DNA of 64,000 nucleotides from Metridium senile. Taxonomy: Eukaryota; Cnidaria; Anthozoa; Actiniaria; Metridiidae. The stretch is taken from assembly GCA_949775045.1 (NCBI GenBank), contig OX459104.1, positions 4,316,306 to 4,380,305 of the forward strand, given 5' to 3'. Position 1 is the first letter of the stretch; each line of letters opens with the position of its first letter. Both the position numbers and the translations under genes were made by a program. The notes below the pieces were generated by a model. That model worked only from the letters and a program-made list of their open reading frames with translations. It did not search any database and had not been told where the DNA came from. This document shows positions 1 to 13,000 of this stretch, one piece after another.

Positions 1-83
1 TCGTTGCTGTTTCGAGGCGCCATTTTGGAACTGTTCGTTTTGACGAAAAATCCTTTGCGCGCTTCGAAGCGAGATCACCTGGT
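1..83 (+). repeat. interspersed repeat, copy 1
   Basis: Shares gcgccattttggaact and gcgcgcttcgaagcgagatc with 63305-63380, in the same orientation. This is the edge of a larger family whose limits are not visible. Between it and the first ETS exon I see nothing else recognisable. Confidence 0.7.
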
Positions 84-436
84 TTCAACTTATACAAATT
101 AGCGACTTTTTCAACTTATAAAAAAATTAATTAATTAGAAAGTCACCTAATAAATAACTAAAAAGAGGGAAGGAGAGTCGAGGTATTTAAAAAAGGGAAA
201 TTATGGCACAAATCGTTTCGATATCAACACATCGATGTATGTGTAGTTTTAAGTTATTTATTTGAATTTTTTAACTGTTATGAAACAACTCCCTTGTCGT
301 CCCATTCTCCCGCTCACCTTTCCTAAACAGGAAGCCCATTACAATAGAAGAGACTACAATGGTTTGCCTAGACTTAAGATGAAGCGCGCATACAGTACTC
401 ATGTGTTATTGTATTGATCTGTGTTTTCTTTTTCAG

Positions 437-460
437 CAGGATCAGTTATCTTCCGTGAAG
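437..460 (+). CDS. ETS gene exon a (24-base microexon)
   Basis: Acceptor ttttcag and donor GAAG/gtaaac bound 24 bases that encode GSVIFRE plus split codons. The exon is phase 1 to phase 1 and joins in frame to the next one. The acceptor is a NAGNAG (cagcag), so a 21-base form starting at 440 is possible. It is short and is supported only by splice sites and phase. Confidence 0.45.
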
Positions 461-3400
461 GTAAACTTCTCATGATTTGCAATACCGTATTTACTCGAAT
501 AAGCGCCGCGGCGTTTGTTAATTTTTTCTCGATCTCACTGTCCCTTTCTTGATCGGAACTACGAATATTGGGGAGATAACTTAATGAGCGAGCGGTGAAA
601 TATAATTACTTTGAACTGAAGAATATAGCTTTTGATAAAAATCCATTTCCAGTGATGTTCTAGAGTAACATTATAGTGTTAAAATGCGGTGCTTATTCGA
701 GTAAATACGGTAGCTCTCTATCTATTTTTTCAGTGGTTGCTTTTCCTTCCTTACCATCCTTTTCTCTGTCGTCCTCCCTTCTTTACTTCTTTGCTTCCTT
801 CGCTGTTTTCATGCTTTTCCTCTTTCGTTCTTTCTCTCTTCCTTCCTTCTTCCATTCCTTCTAGCTATACTACCTTTCCATCCTTCTTTCCTTTCCTTTC
901 CACTCATTTTCTCTTTCACCCTTTCTTCCCTACCCTTTTTGTATCTTTATTCCCTCCTTGCTTCTCAGTTTCTCCACTTTCCTTCTTTCTCCCTTTCTTC
1001 CTTCCTTCCTTCCTTCTTTCCTTTCTTGGCTTCCTTCCTTTGATTTCTTCCTTTTTTAAATCTCTTTTAACTCCTTCCTTCATTTTTGTTTCCATTTTAT
1101 TCTACGTTTGTTTACTCTTTTTCTCCATTTTCCCTCTTCCTTCCTTCCTTCCTTCCTTCCTTCCTTCCTTCCTTCCTTCCTTCCTTCCTTCCTTCCTCCC
1201 TTCCTTCCTTTCTTTCTTCATTGATTCTCTCTTTTAACTCTTACCTTCGAACCTTTTTGTTTCTTTTAGTCTTTTTGTTTTCTTCTCTTCTCTAACACAC
1301 ATTATGGTTATGTTGCAGATGAAGTTAAAGAAACAAGACTTGCTGTGCAAGGTAATAACCTAATTAATAAATTTGAATATAGCTCGCGGGAATACTCAGT
1401 ATTGAACCCCAGTATTACACAGGAATCCCGCCTGAGATACAGCTATTTTAAAAAAGGTTGTAACTTGTCCGGAACTCGCACATCCAGATCCTTTGGACTA
1501 CTGGTTGTAATACGATTTTATTTGAGGTCTCATTCTCCAGTAGCTTAGGCTCTAGCTAATACTGCAAGCCGACCTCCAATGCTGGCACTGAGAGTGGTCA
1601 CTGCCAGGGTTTTGTTTACGTTCTCAGTGGTTTTTTTACGTCCCATCTTTCAAGGTCGAGACGGGGCCTACGGTTTTATCCGAGATGAAGGTTTTGTTGC
1701 ATGCTGCATGTTGCTTACCAATTAATCTAGAATTATGTTATTTAAATCATTTCAACAAAGGAATAAATTATGCTGGAAAACCCTGCAGACAAAGTTTAAT
1801 GGAAAAACTCCATATTTCTGTGACCTTTCGCTGCTTGAATTCATATCATCCATAGTGCATTTCGGGCTTGGTATGAAGCAAGCAACAAAACCTTCTCCAA
1901 CCTTTTTGGAAATAGCTGTACATCCACAAATCTGCCCGGATCAGACGAGGAAATCGCATTAGAATGAATTTGACTCTCTGTAATCCCGGAAATCCCAAGC
2001 AGTTACACTGGGGGAGTGTGCAAGGGGAGACGCAACCTCGTTTCCAGTACAGTGCTTTACATTTGCCCGAGCGAAGGAAAGAGCCCTAGGAACGAGGTTG
2101 GGGAACGAGGGGATAATTCCCTTGGGGGTGGGGGTGAGTTCAATTTAAATAAAATGTATTTCTTTTGTTTTTAGCTACGTTGTCAATGGGGCAGGATTCG
2201 TCCATATTGGATGGTAAGTCAAATATACTGTATATATACCCATAATTCCATTCCGTCGTAAAATGATTTTAAATTGGACAACCTTTTTAAAGTAGTTGCA
2301 TACCTATAATTTATCCATTTTTGAATGACTTATCGCCATGGACACTGAACCTTTTTAAAATAGGTGTATGCCTGTAATTCCGGCCTTTCCTTCTTGGAAT
2401 AACCCATCGTCTTGGACAACCTTTTTGAAATAAGTGTAAACCTATAATCTATCTTCATTTTTGAATAACGTATCGCCTCGGGACAACCTTTTTGAAATAG
2501 TTGCATACCTATAATTTATATCTTCGGTCCATTTTTGAATAACGTATCGTCTTGGACAACCTTTTTAAAATAGGTGTATGCCTGTAATTCCGGCCTTTCC
2601 TTCTTGGAATAACCTATCGTCTTGGACAACCGTTTTGAAATAGGTGCATGCCTATAATTTATCTCCATTTTTGAATAACGTATCGTCTTGGACAACCTTT
2701 TTGAAATATAGTTTTATACCTATAATTTGTCTCCAATTTCGAATGACTTATCGCCATGGACAACCTTTTTGAAAAAGGTGTAAAACGTCTGGACTTCGCA
2801 CTGTACTGTTATCGGTAATCTTGGTTTTCAAATCAACATGGATATTTCCGCAAGGGTAGAAATAGTTTCCGTCTTAACTGATCGGGTCAAAACGTGAGCT
2901 ACCCTGGGTGCCAGAGGAATTTTTTTCCGTTTGGTACTATGGCACTCGCGCTTCAATTCCCGCTCGCCATAATCGACCCGGAAAATAGTTCCTCTGTCAC
3001 CCAGGGTAAACGTGAGCATAATACGTAGAGAACTGAGATTTTTGTTTGCGTAAACGTAAGGATGACATGCTTACACCCTAATTTTAAATGTCGAAGGTTT
3101 GGACCTCGACTTTTCGACTGCTACTGCTAGTCTTCATCAGGTGATGAGTAGACTGGGAATTGAATAACTATAATACAATAAAGCAAACTAACTTTTATAC
3201 TTATCATAGTAATACTAGTGTAAATTAATTCAATGTTGACTCTTTTACTCCGTCAAAGGGATATAAAGCTCGAAACGTCAGTAAAGTTAAGTCAACATTT
3301 TTTTACGGTGTTACAAATTTCATTCTATTACCTATCGTTGATATCAAAAACCGATGCAGCCCATACTTGTTTACTCGCTAGTTTCTATTTCTATTTCTTA

Positions 3401-6400
3401 CGGTGTTACAAATTTCATTCTATTACCTATCGTTGATATCAAAAACCGACGCAGTCTATACTTGTTTACTCGCTAGTTTACATTTAAATTACAAATGAAC
3501 TATTATAACAAACTAATAAAAAAAACTGCATGCGATATCGATTTCACGATGATAATTAAACGAAGTAAAATACTATGTTAACGATTGAATACCATAGTGA
3601 GGATACTCGAACCGTAAGCACTTGACTTTTTTCATGTTATTATTTTCTGAATATTCTACTGCTCCAAAACCTCTAAGAATGAAGCAGTGATATACTCTAA
3701 GTATTACTCTAAGATACACCTAATTCAAAAAAGGTTGACGGGGCGAACGGCGATTGGCGATTGAAATTCGTATTGTCCACAGTCGTGGACAATAGGAATT
3801 TCAATCGCCAATCGCCGTTCGCCCCGTCAACCTTTTTTGAATTAGGTGTATACTCTAAGTATTCATAATAAATCTTATTTTTAAGTTATTCGCTTAAGGG
3901 ATGTCGGTTAAAAAAGTAAAAAAAAAAGAAACCTCCAATGTTCACTATTCGAGTGTTCTCACTATAGTACTGTAAATGAGCTCCCAGAATAGCTGTTATT
4001 ACAGTTATATGCAAATGATTTTGAAAAATGGGTTGAAGTCGAGGCTTTCGGGCGAAAACAATAGGGTTTGCCAAAAAGCCTCGATTTGAATCCATTGTTT
4101 GAAATCATTTGCATATAACTGTAATAACAGCTATTCCTATCGGTCTCAGTCAACCATTTCCAGATGATCAATTTGTACCCGTAGGGGGAGAATGATAATA
4201 CACGACAACACACCAGTTGCTGTGCCAGGTCGTTTCGTGTGATTGCTTCTATTTAATGGTCGCTGCGATCGTACGTTAATTCAAACCAATTGGAATTTTC
4301 GCGAATTGTTGTAGACGAAACATTTTTTAATTTCATGGGATGTTTAAGATTTTCAGATAGAGTCAACTTTAAATTGTAGTGCTAATTTTTGATAGACCTT
4401 TTGCCAAATAATCGATCAACATCAATAATAATAATCGTGATATGATGGGGATAGAAATGATAATAAAAATATGATAAAAAAGATAGTGTTGACAACTGTA
4501 ACAACAAACGAAAGAACGAACGAACGAACAGACAAACAAACAAACGAATCAACAAACAAACAGACAGACAGTATATAACCGAACAGACAAACAGACAAAT
4601 AAACGAACGAACCAACACACAAACAAACAAACAAACAAACAAACAAATAAACGAACGAACGAACGAACGAACAAACACACAAACAAAAAAACGAACGAAC
4701 AGACAAACAAAAAACAAACAAACAAATAAATAAATAAATAAATAAATAAACGAACGAACGAACAAATAAATAAGCAGACAAACAAATAAACGAACGAACG
4801 AACAGACAAACAAAAAAACAAACAAACAAATAAACGAACGAACGAACAGACAAAAAACAAACTATAACAAACAAACAACACTGAAACGCAAAAAAGAACG
4901 AACTACCGAACAAATAAACAAGCATACAAACAAACAAACAAAATAAACAACAGACAAACACAAACTGATTCATACAAACAAAATAATTGATATAAATTAC
5001 TAAACTAAAATTATACAATACAAAAATTATTGAAATAACTTATTATTAAATATTTTGTATTTTTCCACAACTGCTCTATATTATTGCTACTAGAATTATA
5101 TGTAAGATTGATCAAATAAAAAAATTAACGAATTCAAATCAAATTTGCAAAAACAATGTTTTTTCCCCCTAAAAATACCTTCACTAAAACCACTACACTC
5201 CGCTTCCTCAACGATATTTATTTGCACATCTTAATTTGTCTACAAATTATGATATTAAACCACGCATTAGACACCTGCATGATAAATTTTGTTTCCGGGT
5301 TTTTGCTTAACCAATCAGAGCCGCCATCTTGGCCTTTCATGCTCAGTCGAGTCCGGCCGTACGTATGTGAACGCGTGGGCGAGATACGTAATGATTCCAG
5401 AGCGTTCGATGCTTGGAAAAGTTACGTCAAAATCATTGCGTAAATTCGACAAAACTGCTCTAAAAACACGGCATTTGAGTCTCATTTCGCTTGATTGTCT
5501 TTAGTTATTAGTTAGGGGAAGAAAGAAGGGGTATTTTTTAGGGAACTAGGTAACTTTTCTAATTAAAATTCCAACGTTTCCGATCTGTCTCCGATGCGAA
5601 CGTGCCTGCAAACTTCCGGGTCGTTTTGCTACGTGTAAAAATTTCAATCTTATTAAAATATAACTAAATAATTCTAACGTTTCCTTCACGTATTTTGACT
5701 GCTTTGTAGCATTTCTACGGTTTTTCGTGAGAGTATTGTTATCATTGAACCATTGAGGAAATAAACCATTCAAGCAAAACTTATGCAAATATCCCTCTCA
5801 TAACAAAACTGATTGCATTCATTAAATTACCATCACCTCTCTAGGGAGATGAGAGAGAGATTTTATCACCCTAACCCAAAATCCAAGAAAATCACAATTT
5901 TTTACAATTATATCAAAGTCATTTTGTTAATTAGTCAATGAAAAATGTTTTTGAACTGTCAGTTAGGGGGTTTGTTATGAAAGTCATGCAGTTTTGATTC
6001 GATGTAAATTTTAGCCACCCACCCCTCCCCTGGTTGAAGGTTTCTGTATCTCGAGGTTCCTATGTGATGCTAAAAGTGTCGAGCTCGCTGCATTACAAGA
6101 GCAGCATTCAAGATTTTTCCTCCGAAAACCTCACAGAAAATGCCTTACTACTGTTCACTCCGAATATTTAGCAAAGAGAAAAAGAAAAAGAGATATAGAG
6201 GTAAGGTTGAGACTTTATTTTGCATTTACGTGATAAATCTACTTCATTTTCACAAGTTTACACGGAACGAATTTTAGATGGACGGTTTGAGTTCGTTTGA
6301 AGTCATTATGAAGCTCTAGATCTTGCTAAAACGGCTCTATCATGACACTTCTACAAACTTGCTAGCTTGTATATTCAGTTCGAAGTTCTTAAGTGCATTT

Positions 6401-9400
6401 TAGAGGGCTTTTCAAGCGACTTTTTTGTGGTAAACAAGCAAGAATTTGCACCCGTGTTTAACCATTCCAAGAGCTCATCGAAGCTTCCGTGTATTTGGCT
6501 CTGAATTATCTGTACTTACATAACCAACAATACCCCTAACAACTGCTTTTTTACGGCAAAATTAATCCTTGGTATATTGTTCAAGTAGAATCGAGTCGAT
6601 CTATGGCTAAATATGGGAATTATATCGCGATTTTGAGAACAGAGTTGAATCAAGGAAGCTCAGAGAATACGCTGCTGAGTTCTGTACGGAGTTGTTGGAT
6701 CTATTTATAGTAATTCCTTCTATGTTAGCTCTTTGAGTTTACTAAACTAAACACAGCTTATAAGCTTGCATTACAAATGAAAAATACTGTTTAAGACAAA
6801 CTAGTGTAGGTTTACAAAGCAGGCTTTGAGCCACAAAGGGGGAAGAGAAATTAATAGACGGCGAAAGGGGGGAACTATATCTCTTATGAGTCATGGTAGT
6901 TTTCGAGTCTTGGTAGTTTTCTTGTTTTTTCATGCTTGTCGGAAACTAAATCTTGATTGCAAAAATATTGCTTTAAGTTAACTTTGGGTATTCTGTTAGT
7001 CCTTGGGATATAATTTAACTGGCTTTAAAGTATGACTTGTAAATTTCAAGAGCTGAAATAAACAAAGATTTGCATGGGATATGCATGCATGGAAATTTCC
7101 AAATTTAGAGCTGTCGCACTGGCAAACAACATTTTTTTATGCATTAATATCTTAATAAATGTACTTCGCCTTATCATAAATTCTCAATATACCACCAATT
7201 CGATCAAATCCTTTACTGAATCAAGAAATCTACTATTAAGTATTTGTAAATGTATTTTGCTTGAATTTGTAAAATTTTGGAAGTAATTTTTGTTTTTGTT
7301 TACCGTTTCGTGCGTTGAAAATACCGAAAATAATATGATTATTAGAAATAAATATACTCATTTACATGGGAAATTTATCTAAACATGAATCTAATTAGAA
7401 AAGTCTAAAATTATACATTATTAATGCTTTAGTTAATGTTCACCACAATTTGAAACTACTTTGGTATAATTATGTTCCAAAATTTCGCTTTAATATTTAT
7501 CCTGAACTTGAGAATTATATTAATGAAACTCTAATTCAAAACTAAGACAATCCGTGCATAATATAGATATCCCATTTTTATTTGAGTGATATTTCGACAC
7601 ATAACATTTACACTAAAAGCTGACTAAATAGTTAAAACAATCACCAAAAATTAGAGACGAAATATTATTCTGAATTATGAAAGTTTTAGGAAAAACTTTG
7701 AAGCAAACTTATTACCCGTGTTTTAAGCTTTGAATTTAGTAGATTAAACATGGCTGTAATTGATGGAAAAGTGAAATTCTGTTTCAAGAAGAGTAGATAC
7801 TTATTATATTTTTTACAAGTACTTTGCAGCGTGTTGTTTGGCGCCCGATTTCAGCAGTTTGCTTACGTTTTCGCTTTCCTTGTTTACGTGTATAAAACTC
7901 GAGATTGTATGACCTTTTCTGAAGGTCCTGAAGCTGTGCTGATAGGGAACCATTTTACCAAAAGACGACTTTAAATAAATAATAAAAAACCGTTTTAAAA
8001 GCGGTTTCAACAAGATAAACAATACGTATTTTCAATGTTGAAATAAAACAAACTCTTCAGAATTTGTAGAGTTCAAGAACTTCTAGAATAATGAACATTT
8101 TGAGGCTCTTGAAAAAAACGCTTCGTTTAATTTAAAGCTACTTCGATGTATTTTAATAACAAGCACATTACTAATTTATAATTAGCAAAGTTTTCTCAAA
8201 TGTCTCCAGAATTTTTTTTAAATGTTTATATAACTCTTTATATTGACAAAACAGTATGGGTTTAAAATGAAAATTCGATTCTCCCAAATTCTATGCAAAT
8301 TTCAGAAAAGGGAGGAAACATTAAAATGATTTTTTACAGTTCAAGATTAAATCAACTAGGAAAAATTGCCAATGTGATAATTTATGTTAATTTGAGTTTT
8401 TTTCGTTGTGTTTATTTGTAGGATCTAGCCGCCCTGAATATGTTAATACAGATGGTTTAAATTTGAGTAAAAATCCATCTGAAATCGTTTTGGGTAAGTG
8501 ATCTATGCTTTCAAACCATTTGATATCAATTTACACCGTGTCACGTAATCAGACAAACACGTTACTAAATATATTTGTCACACAATAATATAATTGTGCT
8601 ATGAAAACAACTGGAGAGGTCAAACGTATTTTTACAATTCAGCTTTAAAGTTATGGATTATTATTAGTATTATTGTCATTATTATTATTATTATTATTGT
8701 CATCATTGTTATTGATATCATTTAAACATCGGTCTGTTTAAAATTCAGCTTTGAAGTTATGGATTATTATTAATTTCATTGTCATCATTGTCATCAATAT
8801 TACTATCATTATCATCATCATCAATACTGATATCATTATACAGTCAATGTCCTAACATTGTCAACCTAAAAATAACCTTTACACTGCATGTGACATGCGA
8901 TTCTTTGTTTATTTTATTTTGTTTTGTTTATTTCAATTTTTTAGTGCGAATTATTGAAAAACCGTGGGCACCCAGAAATATTTTAGAAATCGATTATTGT
9001 CCGTTGAACAACTCGCAAACAACTCTAACTACAAAAGGTTTATCATACTACCAATCAGTCAAACTTCTTGCGGTGATACAGTTGTTTCTGAGTTGCTCAA
9101 CGGACAATAAACGATTTCTAAAATATTTCTGGATGATTTACAATTATGCTAGTATCGACCATTAAGACAAATTCATGTTGTGTGACGTGACATTTTTTTT
9201 TAGTGTTAATGCCTTTTTTAGTGGTCAATGTCAATGACAATAACTATGATATTAATAAGTGTTTTCTTTTCTAGATGAAAAAGAGAAAGACAATCTAGGT
9301 GATTGCACATGTCCTAAAAAGACAGAGAACGAGAACAACACTTCCGGTAAGACTACTTATATTTTTACACCAAATATATTATTATTATACACTCATATAG

Positions 9401-9611
9401 CTGCTTCAAGTAGTCTTCATTATAGAGTACCATATAATGCTACTCATTTATAATAGTACTTTTCGTATTATATACTTCTTATTATTATTATTATCATCAT
9501 CATCATCATCATTATTATTATTATTATTATTATTACAACTATTATTATTATTATTATTACAACTATTATTATTATTACAACTATTATTATTATTATTATT
9601 ATTATTACAAC

Positions 9612-9650
<39 letters not shown>

Positions 9651-9692
9651 AACTATTATTATTACAACTATTATTATTATTATTATTACAAC

Positions 9693-9725
<33 letters not shown>

Positions 9726-10052
9726 AACTATTATTATTATTATTATTACAACTATTATTATTATTATTATTATTATTATTACAACTATTATTATTATTAT
9801 TATTATTACAACTATTATTATTATTATTATTATTATTGTTACAACTATTATTATTATTATTATTATTATTACAACTATTATTATTATTATTATTACAACT
9901 ATTATTATTATTATTATTACAACTATTATTATTATTATTATTACAACTATTATTATTATTATTATTATTATTATTACAACTATTATTACTATTATTATTA
10001 TTATTATTATTATTATTACAACTATTATTATTATTATTATTATTATTACAAC

Positions 10053-10091
<39 letters not shown>

Positions 10092-13000
10092 AACTATTAT
10101 TATTATTATGCCTCGTTTTGTCAATATAAATTAGAGTAAGCTATCATGTGTAGTTATAAGCTGGGGGCACTTCCTTTTGTCTAAGTGATAGGAGGGATCA
10201 CACTTCCTTGAGGACTGAAACTATTTCCTGTGTGTATCTTTTAGGCTTCTGTCCTCAATGTTAAATAATACGTAATATTATAAACGTTAAAAACACATAG
10301 TTATATGCATCTTAAGAAACTATTATTAATATTAATATTATTATATGACTCTGTACCTGTAAGTGTCTTTTTTTCTTGGCGTTGTTACCAAAACGGTTAG
10401 CTGCCAAGAACATCGTGCAGTCTTACCTTATAGGGGTCAAAATCAACAAGGCTTTACAGTGAGGACACACGAACCATGAACACTTGACTTTTTTCGGCTT
10501 ATTATTTTCTGAACCTTCTACTGCTTCAAAACCTCTAAAAATTAAGCATTGAGTTCAGATACACTAAGTGTTCATAATAATGATTATTTCCAAATCTTTT
10601 TGCTCAAGGGATGTGGGTTAAAAAAGTAACAAAAAGAACTCAGTGTTCACATTCACAGTGTCCTAACTGTAATACTTTTTTTAAATTATGCATGCTTTGT
10701 AGGATAGGTAATATAATGAAATTTGTAGCACCATAAAAAATGTTAACTTAACTTTGCTGACTTTTCAAGTTTTAGCCCTTCATTGGAGTAAAAGGCTTTT
10801 ATTCTTTACTCCGAGGAAGGGCTAAACGTCAGTAAATTAAGTTAAGTTAACGTTTTTAAGGTGTTACAAATTTCATTCTATTACCTATCGTTTATATCAA
10901 ACACTGATGCAGCCTATACTAGTTTACTCCCTAGTTTCCATTCATATGTTTTAGAGGTTATTTTCAAAATCAACCACTGATCAACCGTATAACTTCAACT
11001 TCAATTGTACTAATTATAAACCTCTTTGTCATTTCACAGCTTCACTTACCCCTCCCCCCAATGGACTCACATCACCAAATCTACCCATCTCCCCTAAGTA
11101 CTCTGGATCTAGACTCTGGCCGCCAGAGAGTCATCCAACCAATGGGATGACAGCAGCATTACGATCACCGTCATTCCCATTGCGTAATGGTCTACCTCCC
11201 ATCCCCGCTCTCATCCCCTCACCAACTAGCCCTGGAATGAAGAGGTTTTCTCACTTCAAGCAAACTATCAGCCCTGGAAAATCCCCTAGGGGTACCCCTG
11301 TGGTGACTAATGGTAACATCTTATTGCCGACAAGAAGAGATTTGCACCCCATCGAGACGACTAGAATAGAGAGCTTCTCAAGATCACCTGTCTTCGAAAA
11401 ATCTTTTGTGGTGTCAAGAAAGAGGGAACACTCGCCGGAGAAGAACCACTTTAATTTTGAGACTTCCTTTATTGCCGCAGCAACCAAGAAGCCTTTTGTT
11501 TCTATCGGTAAACCACTTTATCCTCCCTCCACAAGCCAAGTACCTGACATACTCCCTAGTACAACGGCTAAGCCCTTATATGGCTATGGCATTCATTCCA
11601 TGCCAATGGTACCAAATGGCCCTGGTGGTCCAGGCAGGGACATTCCACGTATGTCCAGGAGGGACCCTGTGGTACCTACACGATTAAGCGACTACGAGCT
11701 AGAGCACTTTGGAGCCTTACATCATAAATTTACCCGTGAAGTAAAAGGCCCTGATGATGGGACCAAATACCAAAAGGGCTTCAAAAACGGTCACGTGACT
11801 GTCAAGAACGGTCACGTGAGGAACAATATCGCTAAGAAAGAACCCACTAAAGTGCCAGTAAATACCACACTGCCTAACAACAAGCCAGTCCTTAGCAACA
11901 ATGTTGAATCTGTACTCTCACCGAAGTCAAGCGACGAGGATAGTGCTATTTCAACGATATCTCCCAATTCACCGTTTCAACGCGAGGAGTTAAAAACGCA
12001 AGTAGACAGAAAACGGAGAATAAGCTCAAGCTCAACAGACTCCGGCCACGAGGAACCACGGGAAGGTATGGGACCGAATTTACTAGAGCACACACATTAA
12101 AAATATGAAATAAAAACAATGTTTATACCGTCAAAAAAACATCACAGTACTCTAATATAACAATAGAATTGAGGTTCTTGGACGTACAGTAATATGGTTT
12201 TGGCCTGACTCAGGTCCATGTTAGCACGAGCACAGCGAGTGTTAAAATGCACCCTGAGAAAAGCCAAAAACATATTTACGCCCAAGAACCTCAACTCTAT
12301 TACTATTAGAATAACTTTATAGGGCATTTATTAAGCGAGAAAAGGTCGTTCTCATTCAAAAGAGCAACGATCTAATCTGAGCTGGCTAAAAAATATTTTA
12401 GTCGCTGATTTGTTCATTTTAGCCCGAAAAATGCGCCACAATACCCTAATAGAGCAATACCCTAGAAACCAGAGGGTTTATTGATCTAGTATTTGTATTT
12501 ATTATTTGAACGTCTGTATTCGTTATACAAACTATCAAATTTAGAAACGCTAAAGCAAGTAGAAAATAACCCGGAAAATAACCAGGGTACTAGAGCACAC
12601 ACTTGCAGTAAAAATAAGAAACGAAACAATGAAACTTACACACTATTTATTCGTGGTCACTGAACGGAACTGAAATGTCTATTGTTAAATACGCAAGCGT
12701 GTTGAAACGTGTTACGTATTTGAAATACCAATAATTGCGCATGGGTGAACTTAACAATGTTGAAAGAGCAGAGCAAACGACTTCAACTCCGATTCAACAT
12801 TCCGGAGATTGAATACGTTTCAACACGGTTAAAAGGGGGTGGCAAACGGCTTGAACATTGCCATTCAACAAAATTGAACGGATGCTGAAGCAAATGTTGA
12901 AGCCTTTTGCTCAGGCCCTTGACTCGTGAAATAAGATGGAATCGTTTTAATGGCCTTGTTGCGTAACGTAAGGGCTATTCTATTGTGTACCAGCCTCGTA

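Noticed and set aside
330..361. Possible additional ETS microexon (aaacag/GAAGCC...AATG/gttt)
   Set aside because: Contains an in-frame stop in the phase required by the other exons and matches the CACAGGAAGCCCA repeat motif.
1735..1962. 75-codon open frame
   Set aside because: No splice sites, start context or recognisable protein; lies in an ETS intron.
4382..5018. Minus-strand frames resembling membrane proteins (Phe/Val/Cys-rich)
   Set aside because: Translation of an AACA-type tetranucleotide array. The same applies to 55505-55931.
5156..5504. Two overlapping open frames of 71-95 codons
   Set aside because: Overlap the promoter-like cluster; composition not coding-like and no family recognised.
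9437..10129. Long open frames on both strands (poly-Leu, poly-Ile)
   Set aside because: Produced by a TTA trinucleotide array; no codon diversity, stop-free by periodicity.
12142..12327. 61-codon minus-strand frame
   Set aside because: Falls inside the foldback 12151-12311.
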